Positions 1-7,678 of a DNA stretch of 21,699 bases are shown here, piece by piece. The notes under the pieces are model-generated. The model ran no database searches and was not told the DNA's origin. It saw only the letters and a list, made by a program, of their open reading frames with translations. The stretch's first letter is position 1. The number at the start of each line of letters is the position of its first letter. This DNA is from Cytophagaceae bacterium UBA6715 (GTDB lineage: Bacteria > Bacteroidota > Bacteroidia > Cytophagales > Spirosomataceae). The position numbers and the translations under genes are program-made. Location: assembly GCA_002454335.1 (NCBI GenBank), contig DKIP01000058.1, positions 1-21,699 on the forward strand. The letters are read 5' to 3'.

Positions 1-596
1 TAAAAGCTACGAGTCCCAATCCTTGGGCGACAATTTCCATCGCTGATAGCTCAGGGCTACTTTGGCAAAATGCCTCAGGAAACATGGCCAGTCTCATGGT
101 AGATGACAGTATTCGAATTGAACTAGCTAGCAAATACATCCCCGCCCTAGCGAATCCAACGTATGGCGAAATCCAAATTCAATTAAAATCACTAACGCCT
201 GGCTTACATAAAATTCAAGCATTTTGTTGGGATATCTACAATAATTACGGCGAAGCCACGTTAAGTTTTCAAGTAAAGGGGGATGAAACTGCAGATTTGC
301 AAGGATATGTTTATCCAAATCCATTAGCAAGAACTTTCCACTATGTTTTTAAGCAAGAAAAGCCGTGGAATTTAATGCCCTATGAAATCAAACTTTACGA
401 TATACTAGGCCGATTAATTACTACAAAAAAAGGATTAAGTAACTATTATTCAGACAACAAAGGCATGATCGAATTTGAATGGCAGGAAGATGAGTATGAG
501 CAACTTAATTCATCCTTGATTTTGGAAATTCAATTATGGGACAGCTTAACGAATGAAATTAAAACGCATCGAATCAAAACAAGTACCCTAAAATAA
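1..596 (+). CDS. porU: PorU, type IX secretion sortase, C-terminal part (5' end outside window)
   Basis: The reading frame is open from the left edge (first full codon at base 3) to TAA at 594-596, giving the last 197 residues of a larger protein. The visible part has a DSSG-type segment, a beta-rich domain with 'WDIYNNYGEA', and a C-terminal domain with 'YPNP' followed by 'YEIKLYDILGRL'. This matches the tail of PorU, a gingipain-like C25 cysteine protease that cleaves T9SS C-terminal signals and attaches cargo to A-LPS at the cell surface. PorU keeps its own T9SS-type C-terminal domain. The catalytic Cys/His region lies outside the window. The next gene is porV, the usual porU-porV order, which strongly supports the call. 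The ATG at 84 is internal and not the start. An alternative would be another C25 or CTD-bearing T9SS substrate. Confidence 0.82.
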   Translation, partial: KATSPNPWATISIADSSGLLWQNASGNMASLMVDDSIRIELASKYIPALANPTYGEIQIQLKSLTPGLHKIQAFCWDIYNNYGEATLSFQVKGDETADLQGYVYPNPLARTFHYVFKQEKPWNLMPYEIKLYDILGRLITTKKGLSNYYSDNKGMIEFEWQEDEYEQLNSSLILEIQLWDSLTNEIKTHRIKTSTLK

Positions 597-646
597 GTTT
601 TCATATTTTTTTTGCAAATCCCACATCCATTATCCTAAAAATTGCC

Positions 647-654
647 TATTTTTG
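647..654 (+). promoter_or_regulatory. Possible -7 element for porV (TATTTTTG)
   Basis: TATTTTTG matches the Bacteroidota -7 consensus TAnnTTTG and would give a leader of about 40 nt before porV. No TTTG is found at the expected -33 position (about 624-627), so the site is only half supported. porV could instead be read through from porU, since no terminator is seen between them. Confidence 0.35.
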
Positions 655-700
655 ACTTTAGCTTTTTTGAATAGAAAGACTCTCTTATAATTAATATACA

Positions 701-1882
701 ATGACAAAGAATTATTCAATTTTCCACAAAGCGCTATTTACAGCATTAACTGTTTGCTTCGCGACAGTTGCTTATGGCCAAACATTGGTTTCTGGACAAT
801 TAAATTCAGGCAGAATTCCAACTCCTACCATGTTGTTTCTTAATGTAGCACCAGATGCTCGTTCAGCAGCGATGGGAGATGCGGGTGTTGCTATTTCATC
901 AGATGTCAATGCGATTTACTGGAATCCAGCTAAATTAGCGAGTGCTGATAAGGATCTTGGATTTGCCATTTCATACACGCCATGGTTACGTAACCTTGTT
1001 AACGACATGGCATTATACAACATTGCAGGATATAAGAAAACAGCTAAAGATCAAGCGTTTGGATTTTCAATCAATTACTTTGATCAAGGACTTTTTCAAG
1101 CAACTTTAGCGAATGGAACAAGCGCGGGTAACTTCAATTCAAAAGAATATGCACTGTCATTAACACACGCTAGAAAACTTTCAAATAGCCTTTCATTGGG
1201 TGTTAATTTAAAATACATCAATTCAAACTTGTTAGGAAACTATCAAGGAACTTCAGGTACAGGAGTAGCAATGAAGCCAGCCCAAACCGTTGCGGCTGAT
1301 ATCGCGCTATATTGGAATACAAACTCTGAGAAAAACTGGAAATACACATACGGATTAGTTCTTTCCAACATTTCAGGTAAGGTTTCTTACGGAGGAGCTG
1401 AGAAAAACTTCATCCCTACAAACTTACGTGCGGGTGTTGCTGCCGTGAAAGAAATCGATGATAAAAATAAATTTACAATAACGTTAGACTTCAACAAATT
1501 GATGGTTCCAACACCTCAATCGATTGATGCAAACGGAAATAAAGTAGGAACAGACCCTACAACGACTTCCGCAATCGGGGGTATCTTTGGTTCATTGTTT
1601 GATGCTCCAGATGGATTTGGTGAAGAATTAAAAGAAGTGACAACTTCTTTGGGAGCGGAATACTTGTTCAACAACACATTTGCTATTCGTGGTGGTTATT
1701 TCAACGAAAGTGAAATGAAAGGAAATCGTAAATACTTCACAATGGGTGTTGGCTTCAAATTGGATCAAAAATATGGCTTTGATTTTGCATACTTAGTACC
1801 TACAGGAACAAGTAGCCCATTAGCTAATACATTACGCGTAACTTTGTTGGCAGCTATCAACAACGACAACGGTAAAAGATAA
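701..1882 (+). CDS. porV: PorV, T9SS outer-membrane shuttle protein
   Basis: A 393-residue FadL-like outer-membrane beta-barrel protein. Residues 1-26 form a signal peptide with a plausible signal peptidase I site at AYG|Q. The mature N-terminus has the family signature 'FLNVAPDARSAAMGDAGVA' and then 'NAIYWNPAKLA'. The rest alternates amphipathic beta strands up to a C-terminal strand 'LRVTLLAAI'. PorV (LptO) receives cargo from the SprA translocon and carries it to the PorU sortase in the attachment complex. It follows porU directly on the same strand (104-nt gap) and ends in a strong hairpin terminator. The ATG at 701 is preceded by an A/T-rich leader, usual for this phylum. Length is typical of the family. 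Paralogues such as PorP-like barrels are less likely because of the 'PDARSAAMGDA' motif and the porU neighbour. Confidence 0.93.
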   Translation: MTKNYSIFHKALFTALTVCFATVAYGQTLVSGQLNSGRIPTPTMLFLNVAPDARSAAMGDAGVAISSDVNAIYWNPAKLASADKDLGFAISYTPWLRNLVNDMALYNIAGYKKTAKDQAFGFSINYFDQGLFQATLANGTSAGNFNSKEYALSLTHARKLSNSLSLGVNLKYINSNLLGNYQGTSGTGVAMKPAQTVAADIALYWNTNSEKNWKYTYGLVLSNISGKVSYGGAEKNFIPTNLRAGVAAVKEIDDKNKFTITLDFNKLMVPTPQSIDANGNKVGTDPTTTSAIGGIFGSLFDAPDGFGEELKEVTTSLGAEYLFNNTFAIRGGYFNESEMKGNRKYFTMGVGFKLDQKYGFDFAYLVPTGTSSPLANTLRVTLLAAINNDNGKR

Positions 1883-1902
1883 TTAAACAGATTTCTTGTT
1901 TG

Positions 1903-1936
1903 ACAAATGACATTCCGTTGGAATGTCATTTGTTTT
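1903..1936 (+). terminator. Rho-independent terminator after porV
   Basis: A perfect 14-bp inverted repeat: 1903-1916 (ACAAATGACATTCC) pairs with 1920-1933 around the 3-nt loop GTT, followed by a short T run (1933-1936). It starts 20 nt after the porV stop. An ATG at 1907 lies inside the stem and is not a real start of the following gene. Confidence 0.88.
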
Positions 1937-1948
1937 ATAGACCTATAT

Positions 1949-3220
1949 ATGCTGAATCGAACCATTGCCCCAGTGGCTTATCCGATTGAACTCATTAAGT
2001 TTCCACATGTCACGACAAGTAGCCTGTCCAATGGCATAGAAATTCAGTCTTTGTCACTCGGTGAGCAAGCAGTCTTTAAATTAGAATTTACAGTTCACGC
2101 AGGAGCAAGCTCAGCCGAAAAGGCAGGAATTGCAAGTTTAACGAGTTCGCTCATGAAGCGAGGAACGCAACAACGCGACGCAACTGCAATTCATCAAATT
2201 TTCGACCACTATGGTGCGTTTTGGGATGTACAAACAAACTTAGATACTGCTACGTTTGTACTCTATGGGCTAACGAAGCACTTAAAATCTTTATTGCCTT
2301 TTATGCTTGAAATCATTCAAGAAGCTACTTTCCCTGCAGAGGAGTTCGAGAAAGAAATCGCAATAGAGGTTCAGAAAAACAAACTTAATTGGCAAAAAAC
2401 GGCCTTTTCGGCGAGTCAATTATTGCGTAAACAACTATTTGAAGGAGACAATTACGGGCGCATTGCCACGCAAGCGAGTATAGAGTCCATTCAACGATCG
2501 GAGCTAATCCAGTTTCACCAACAAAACTGGCTCGGAGGAATGCCCCAAATTTTCCTTTCAGGAAACATTGGACCGAATGAATTAGAGGCAGTACAACAAA
2601 CATTTGAGCCACTCCAAACACTGCCCGAAACATCAGCGCTAGCATATAACCAACATGCCCATAAACCCGAAATAATGCATGAATTCCGGGACAATGCGCT
2701 GCAATCCTCCATCCGCTTGGGCATGCATTCAATGACACGCAATAACCCCGACTATTTTAAATTCAGCGTTTTGAATACCTTATTCGGTGGATTTTTTGGT
2801 TCTCGCTTGCAAAAGAATATCCGAGAAGAAAAAGGATTTACCTATGGTATTTCATCATCAGTTGTTCCCATGCAAAGAGCGGGTTATTGGGTTATAGGAA
2901 CCGATGTAGCCAATGCCAACGTACAAGAAACCTGTGACGAGATTCGTAAAGAAATGTTACGCTTACGGACAGAAAAAGTTGCTCAAGAAGAACTTGATCT
3001 AGTTAAAAATTACCTGATGGGAAGTTTTACCGGCGAGCTTACTCAAGCATTTGATATTGCTGAAAAAATAAAAGTCATTCAACTGGAAAACTTACCCTTG
3101 GACTTTTATGATCAGTTTCAAGCTGCTATTCTCGCTTGTACCTCTGAAGATTTGTTGGAACTAGCTAATAAATACCTAGACCCAACAAATCTCCATGAAG
3201 TTATTGTGGGAGGTCGTTAA
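1949..3220 (+). CDS. M16 (pitrilysin/insulinase) family protein without the HxxEH zinc motif
   Basis: A 423-residue protein with the two-lobed M16 fold: an N-terminal lobe (about 20-220) and a C-terminal lobe with the hallmark 'FGSRLQKNIREEKGFTYGI' (about 283-301), including the Arg and Tyr (R286, Y299) that bind substrate in this family. At the place of the catalytic HxxEH (residues 60-72) it reads 'GIASLTSSLMKRG', so it cannot bind zinc as active members do. It is therefore probably the non-catalytic partner of a heterodimeric M16 peptidase whose active subunit is not in this window. There is no obvious signal peptide. The start is placed at ATG 1949 because the in-frame ATG at 1907 lies in the porV terminator. 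The gene ends by sharing TTAA with the opposing kinase gene. Confidence 0.85.
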   Translation: MLNRTIAPVAYPIELIKFPHVTTSSLSNGIEIQSLSLGEQAVFKLEFTVHAGASSAEKAGIASLTSSLMKRGTQQRDATAIHQIFDHYGAFWDVQTNLDTATFVLYGLTKHLKSLLPFMLEIIQEATFPAEEFEKEIAIEVQKNKLNWQKTAFSASQLLRKQLFEGDNYGRIATQASIESIQRSELIQFHQQNWLGGMPQIFLSGNIGPNELEAVQQTFEPLQTLPETSALAYNQHAHKPEIMHEFRDNALQSSIRLGMHSMTRNNPDYFKFSVLNTLFGGFFGSRLQKNIREEKGFTYGISSSVVPMQRAGYWVIGTDVANANVQETCDEIRKEMLRLRTEKVAQEELDLVKNYLMGSFTGELTQAFDIAEKIKVIQLENLPLDFYDQFQAAILACTSEDLLELANKYLDPTNLHEVIVGGR

Positions 3221-4125
3221 AAACGAGCCAATTCCCGGAATTCATTTACACGACCTTCTAAATCTTGGTCAGTAATTTCAAGCAATCGCTCCGTGCCAAA
3301 TTTCTCTACACAGAAAGATGCCATGGCAGAGCCATAAACAATTGCCTTTCGCATATTTTCAAAGGATATGTCATCTGTTTTAGCTAAATATCCGATGAAT
3401 CCGCCAACGAACGTATCCCCAGCTCCAGTCGGGTCAAATACCTCTTCTAATGGCAATGCAGGGCAATAGAACATGTTTTCATCTTGAAATAATAAAGCAC
3501 CATGCTCCCCTTTCTTAATAATCAACGTCTTGGGTCCCATAGCCATAATTAACTTCGCCGCTGTTCGCAATGAATATTGTTCAGATAATTGACGAGCCTC
3601 TTCATCATTGATACAAAGTACATCCACCATTTTCAAAACACGCTTCAAATCGTCCATCGCTACATTCATCCAGAAGTTCATCGTATCCATTACGATTAAT
3701 TTGGGACGCTTGGCCAGACCTTCGATTGCTTCAATTTGAACTTGGGGTGTTAGGTTTCCCAACATCAAATATTCACAATCTTGGTAAGATGCCGGAATAA
3801 CCGGTTTAAAGTCGGCCAAAACATTCAAATCCGTCACCAAGGTGTCACGAGAATTCATGTTATTATGGTATTTACCTGCCCAGAAAAAGGATTTTTCGCC
3901 TTGCTTAATCTGTAGACCCTCTAAATCAATGCCTTTGGAAGTCAACATATCCATGTAGGTTTGTGGAAAATCATCTCCAACCACAGCGACAACATTCACT
4001 TTAGGCAGGAAAAACGCAGAAGAAAGCGCAATATACGTACAAGAACCTCCGATAATTTTATCGGTTTTTCCATAAGGAGTTTCTAATGCATCGAACGCAA
4101 CCGTTCCAATTGTTAATAAGCTCAT
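3217..4125 (-). CDS. PfkB-family sugar (ribokinase-like) kinase
   Basis: A 302-residue kinase of the ribokinase/PfkB superfamily, which phosphorylates a sugar or nucleoside hydroxyl with ATP. N-terminal 'IGTVAFDALETPYG' and 'GGSCTYIALSSAFF' fit the substrate-binding part. C-terminal 'DPTGAGDTFVGGF' is the PfkB signature 2, with D237 as the expected catalytic base. The physiological substrate cannot be told from sequence. The frame is open further upstream into the preceding gene, but ATG at 4125 fits the family N-terminus and lies 10 nt after the stop of the GNAT-like gene, so the two are probably co-transcribed. The stop codon overlaps the stop of the convergent M16 gene. Confidence 0.88.
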   Translation of the reverse strand: MSLLTIGTVAFDALETPYGKTDKIIGGSCTYIALSSAFFLPKVNVVAVVGDDFPQTYMDMLTSKGIDLEGLQIKQGEKSFFWAGKYHNNMNSRDTLVTDLNVLADFKPVIPASYQDCEYLMLGNLTPQVQIEAIEGLAKRPKLIVMDTMNFWMNVAMDDLKRVLKMVDVLCINDEEARQLSEQYSLRTAAKLIMAMGPKTLIIKKGEHGALLFQDENMFYCPALPLEEVFDPTGAGDTFVGGFIGYLAKTDDISFENMRKAIVYGSAMASFCVEKFGTERLLEITDQDLEGRVNEFRELARF

Positions 4126-4135
4126 AAATAAAGAT

Positions 4136-5305
4136 TTAACCAACCTTCGGACAACGACTGAAAGGCTGATCTGGATTAAAAAATAAACGATAAGTAATGT
4201 AAGTTTTTTCGTTTGTGGCTCCCAGTTGGGAAACAAAACGAAGCATTTTCGGATTAAAATCTCCCACCCAATTCATGTCCATCGTTTCATAGGGATAAAA
4301 TGGATTTTCTCGAGCAGCTGTCCGAAAACGCAAAGCAATGGCTGATTCTACGCCCTTGCCTTGATGATCCGGCACGACGCCGAATATCACCCCGCAAGCG
4401 CGTGTTAACGCCCCTCGCATTTTCAATAATAAAAATTTAATCATACCCCACCAATTCAAACGCCCATTGAGATGTTTAATGATTTGATTTAAATCAGGGA
4501 TGACAATAAAAAAAGCCACAGGATCACCCGATTGTGTATAAGCAAACCAAAGCAATTGCTCATCGATAATCGGCTTCATGGTTTTCACTAAGCGCTGAGC
4601 TTGTTCCGAACTCATTTCCTTTACGCCTGGAAATTTAGCCCAAGCGGCATTGAAAATGATTTTAAAATCTTCCGCGTATTTAGCCAAATTTGATTTCTCG
4701 ATATGTCTAAATACATATTCTGGGTTTTGATAAATTCGATTGGCCTTTTCCTCAATGGCAGGTGTCACGTTTGCTCCCGTAATCGATGAGACATAAACGT
4801 ATTGCTGGAAATAGTCCTGAAAGCCATACTTTTCAAAAAAATCGATGTAATATGCTTTGGTCCAAGGCATCTTGTAAGTAGGTTCGTATTCCCAACCTTT
4901 CACCATCAATCCCCAAAAGCTATCGCGCTCTCCAAAATTAATCGGGCCATCCATACCTTGCATGCCTTTGGATATCAACCAAGATTTACATGCATCAAAT
5001 AGCAAAAATGCAGCCTTTTCATCCTCGATACATTCAAAAAAGCCCATTCCTCCCACCGGCACTTCGTCCTTACTCGTTTCATAAAATGCAGCCACACGAC
5101 CTATCGCCTCGCCTGCATCATCAAATAAAACCCAACGAATTGCTTCGCCATGTTTGAAATGCCCATTCTTTTTCGGATCAAACACAGATTCCACATCGTT
5201 GTCTAAGGGACGAATCCAATTGGAATCCGACGCATAGAGTCGAACTGGGAATTGCAAAAAAACACGTTGGAGCGATTTGTCCTCGCCTACTTCCTTTAAC
5301 ACCAT
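4136..5305 (-). CDS. GNAT-superfamily acetyltransferase-like protein
   Basis: A 389-residue protein. The N-terminal half (about 1-130) has 'FPVRLYASDSNWIRPL' and 'GRVAAFYE', resembling the N-terminus of the YghO-like family. The C-terminal half carries 'CGVIFGVVPDHQGKGVESA', whose HQGKG (314-318) fits the acetyl-CoA pyrophosphate-binding loop (Q/R-x-x-G-x-G/A) of GNAT enzymes. The substrate is unknown. Conserved 'MDGPINFGERDSFWGL' (about 117-132) is typical of this long family. It starts at ATG 5305, just downstream of a TAnnTTTG element on the same strand, and lies 10 nt before the PfkB kinase, suggesting a two-gene operon. Confidence 0.72.
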   Translation of the reverse strand: MVLKEVGEDKSLQRVFLQFPVRLYASDSNWIRPLDNDVESVFDPKKNGHFKHGEAIRWVLFDDAGEAIGRVAAFYETSKDEVPVGGMGFFECIEDEKAAFLLFDACKSWLISKGMQGMDGPINFGERDSFWGLMVKGWEYEPTYKMPWTKAYYIDFFEKYGFQDYFQQYVYVSSITGANVTPAIEEKANRIYQNPEYVFRHIEKSNLAKYAEDFKIIFNAAWAKFPGVKEMSSEQAQRLVKTMKPIIDEQLLWFAYTQSGDPVAFFIVIPDLNQIIKHLNGRLNWWGMIKFLLLKMRGALTRACGVIFGVVPDHQGKGVESAIALRFRTAARENPFYPYETMDMNWVGDFNPKMLRFVSQLGATNEKTYITYRLFFNPDQPFSRCPKVG

Positions 5306-5326
5306 AATGGATTTTCAAAAAACACA

Positions 5327-5334
5327 CAAAGATA
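5327..5334 (-). promoter_or_regulatory. -7 element for the GNAT-like/PfkB unit (TATCTTTG)
   Basis: On the minus strand TATCTTTG fits TAnnTTTG and would start transcription near 5320, giving a leader of about 15 nt. No TTTG is found with 19-nt spacing, so only the -7 half is supported. It lies back to back with the cysS promoter candidate. Confidence 0.45.
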
Positions 5335-5373
5335 ACACAATCTGAAAAGAATCGTTTGAAATTGTCAAATTGC

Positions 5374-5381
5374 TATGTTTG
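5374..5381 (+). promoter_or_regulatory. -7 element for cysS (TATGTTTG)
   Basis: TATGTTTG matches TAnnTTTG and would give a leader of about 60 nt before the cysS ATG at 5448. A TTTG lies at 5355-5358, but the spacer is 15 nt rather than about 19, so the -33 part is uncertain. Confidence 0.45.
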
Positions 5382-5447
5382 GTGAATTAAAAGAATCAGC
5401 GTAATTTTAATTCCTTTTTGAGGACTCTACAAAAGCACCTAGGATTC

Positions 5448-6935
5448 ATGCAGCCATTAAAAATCTACAATACGCTCAGCCGAGAAAAAGAAGTATTTAC
5501 TCCCATCAACGCCCCGCATGTTGGACTCTATGTCTGTGGACCTACCGTGTACAATTTTGTTCATCTGGGTAACCTAAGAACATTTACTTCCTTTGACATT
5601 TTACACCGATATCTGAAATTCATCGGTTATCAGGTTCGCTATGTACGAAACATAACGGATGTTGGCCATTTAGTAGGAGATGGGGATGAAGGCGAAGACA
5701 AAATTGGCAAAATGGCCAAATTAGAGAAATTAGAGCCTATGGAAATTGTTCAACGCTACACGAACGACTTCCATGATGTGTTGACTCAATTTAATTTGTT
5801 GCCTCCAAGCATTGAACCAACAGCCACGGGACACATTGTGGAGCAAATTGAAACAACTAAAATCTTATTAGATAAAGGCTTAGCCTATGAATCGAATGGC
5901 TCAATCTATTTCGATATTGAAACTTACAACAAACAAGGTGGTGACTATGGCCATTTATCGGGTCGCGTATTAGACGATTTATTGACCGAAACGCGCGATT
6001 TAGATGGTGTAGGGGAAAAACGCAGTCCTTTGGATTTTGCGCTTTGGAAGAAAGCATCCCCAGAACACATCATGCGCTGGCCATCCCCATGGGGAGATGG
6101 ATTTCCAGGATGGCATTTGGAATGTACCTGCATGAGCCATAAATACCTAGGCGACACATTTGATATTCATGGCGGTGGAATGGACTTGAAATTCCCGCAC
6201 CATGAATGTGAAATTGCACAAGCAAAAGCAGCGCATGGGCGCGCACCCGTTCGTTATTGGATGCATACAAATATGTTGACAGTAAACGGACAAAAGATGA
6301 GTAAATCTTTAGGCAACTCTTTTTTGCCAAGTGAATTAATTGCCGGGGATCACCCACTCTTGGAGCAGGCTTACAGCCCAATGACCGTTCGCTTTTTCAT
6401 GTTACAATCGCAATACCGAAGTACTTTAGACTTCTCGAACGAAGCCTTAAAAGCAGCCCAAAAAGGCTATAAGCGCATTGCGAATGGCTTACGCATTATC
6501 AAAGGGATGGAATTTGAAGGAGAGGCAATGGCCATCGACGAAGCACAAGTTGGCGAAATCGACGCAGCCATTCAAGGTTGCTACGATGGGATGAACGATG
6601 ATTTGAATACGGCTGTAACAATTTCACACTTGTTTACGTTATTGAAAAAGATTAATCAATTGCATACGGGCCAACTGGCATTTGGACAATTAGGAAAGGA
6701 TGTTTTTGATCGATTGAAGTCAAATTACATCAACTTCTTAGAACAAGTATTAGGGCTGCGTGAAGAGTTTCCTGCGAATCAAGAAGCCTTAATTAAAGGC
6801 ATGTTAGGTTTATATGCTACTTTCAAAGAGAAGCGGGAATATAATAAAGTAGACGAAATTCGCGCAAGTTTTAAAGCGATGGGTCTATTAGTCAAGGACA
6901 TGAAAACACGTATTGATTGGGCTTACGAAGAATAA
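5448..6935 (+). CDS. cysS: Cysteinyl-tRNA synthetase
   Basis: A 495-residue class I aminoacyl-tRNA synthetase that charges tRNA-Cys in the cytoplasm. 'YVCGPTVYNFVHLGN' (28-42) holds zinc ligand C30 and the HIGH-box equivalent HLGN. 'PGWHLECTCMS' and 'FPHHECEIAQA' supply the other zinc ligands expected from E. coli CysRS (C209, H234, E238). 'KMSKS' is at 283-287. The C-terminal helical anticodon region follows. The frame extends upstream to a TTG at 5418, but ATG 5448 ('MQPLKIYNTLSREK') matches the family start. It is followed after 4 nt by two rhomboid genes on the same strand, so it probably leads a three-gene transcript. Confidence 0.97.
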   Translation: MQPLKIYNTLSREKEVFTPINAPHVGLYVCGPTVYNFVHLGNLRTFTSFDILHRYLKFIGYQVRYVRNITDVGHLVGDGDEGEDKIGKMAKLEKLEPMEIVQRYTNDFHDVLTQFNLLPPSIEPTATGHIVEQIETTKILLDKGLAYESNGSIYFDIETYNKQGGDYGHLSGRVLDDLLTETRDLDGVGEKRSPLDFALWKKASPEHIMRWPSPWGDGFPGWHLECTCMSHKYLGDTFDIHGGGMDLKFPHHECEIAQAKAAHGRAPVRYWMHTNMLTVNGQKMSKSLGNSFLPSELIAGDHPLLEQAYSPMTVRFFMLQSQYRSTLDFSNEALKAAQKGYKRIANGLRIIKGMEFEGEAMAIDEAQVGEIDAAIQGCYDGMNDDLNTAVTISHLFTLLKKINQLHTGQLAFGQLGKDVFDRLKSNYINFLEQVLGLREEFPANQEALIKGMLGLYATFKEKREYNKVDEIRASFKAMGLLVKDMKTRIDWAYEE

Positions 6936-6939
6936 AACT

Positions 6940-7677
6940 ATGTTTAGAAATTTAACTCCTACTGTACGAAATTTAATATTCATAAATGCTGCCATTTATG
7001 CACTGGGTGGCTTTTTGCCTACGGACTTGTTGAGTTTACACTATTTTCAAGCCAAGGATTTCCATATTTACCAAGTTGTCAGCTACATGTTTGTTCATGC
7101 AAGCCTGATGCATTTATTGGGCAATATGTTTGGCTTATACATGTTCGGATCTTTACTCGAACGAATGTGGGGAGCTCAGCGATTTTTATTTTTCTATTTC
7201 TTCTGCGGAATAGGAGCCGGCTTATTGTACATGGGCATTCAGCATTTTATTGATTTCGCGGATTTTCGTCGGGCAACAGAAATCGTCCTAAGCGACCCAA
7301 GTTCCATGCACCTATACGACTATGCGCAGCACTATCAGGTTATTTCTTTACCGGATGGCAATGTGAATATTGAATGGGCACGTCAAAATTATGCAGAATA
7401 TGTGAATCGAAGCCAGTTAGCAGGTGCATCCGGCGCCATTTTCGGTATTTTGATGGCATTCGGTTATTTGTTTCCAAATTCAGAAATGTTTCTTTTCCCC
7501 TTCCCTATACCCATCAAGGCAAAATACTTTGTGAGTTTTTATGGTCTTTATGAATTATATCAAGGGATTCAACAATATCAAGGGGATAATGTTGCTCACT
7601 TCGCGCACATCGGCGGGATGATTTTTGCTGTCATCTTATTGATGGTTTGGAGGACAAAACGCAATCACTTCTATTGA
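6940..7677 (+). CDS. Rhomboid intramembrane serine protease (first of tandem pair)
   Basis: A 245-residue polytopic membrane protein of the GlpG/rhomboid family. 'FVHASLMHLLGNMFGLYMFG' carries the conserved H-x3-N of TM2. 'AGASGAIFG' has the catalytic serine S164, and 'HFAHIGG' supplies the catalytic histidine H223, so the Ser-His dyad is intact. A loop of about 70 residues (roughly 100-160) separates the TM2/TM3 region from the catalytic serine helix, longer than in the second copy. The start is ATG 6940, 4 nt after the cysS stop. An in-frame TTG at 6913 lies inside cysS and is unlikely. The next gene begins after 1 nt, so translation is probably coupled. Substrates are unknown. Confidence 0.92.
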   Translation: MFRNLTPTVRNLIFINAAIYALGGFLPTDLLSLHYFQAKDFHIYQVVSYMFVHASLMHLLGNMFGLYMFGSLLERMWGAQRFLFFYFFCGIGAGLLYMGIQHFIDFADFRRATEIVLSDPSSMHLYDYAQHYQVISLPDGNVNIEWARQNYAEYVNRSQLAGASGAIFGILMAFGYLFPNSEMFLFPFPIPIKAKYFVSFYGLYELYQGIQQYQGDNVAHFAHIGGMIFAVILLMVWRTKRNHFY

Positions 7678-7678
7678 T

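Noticed and set aside
1907..1948. In-frame ATG start for the M16 gene at 1907
   Set aside because: It lies inside the perfect 14-bp hairpin that terminates porV. The family-like N-terminus begins near ATG 1949.
4126..4236. N-terminal extension of the PfkB kinase with a hydrophobic segment
   Set aside because: It overlaps the end of the GNAT-like gene in another frame. Family alignment fits ATG 4125, just after that gene's stop.
5418..5447. TTG start of cysS ten codons upstream
   Set aside because: ATG 5448 gives the normal CysRS N-terminus. The extra residues have no family support.
5553..5576. HLGN in place of HIGH in CysRS as a defective active site
   Set aside because: As I recall, Bacteroidota CysRS proteins commonly have HLGN-type boxes, and KMSKS and the zinc ligands are intact, so this is clade-typical.
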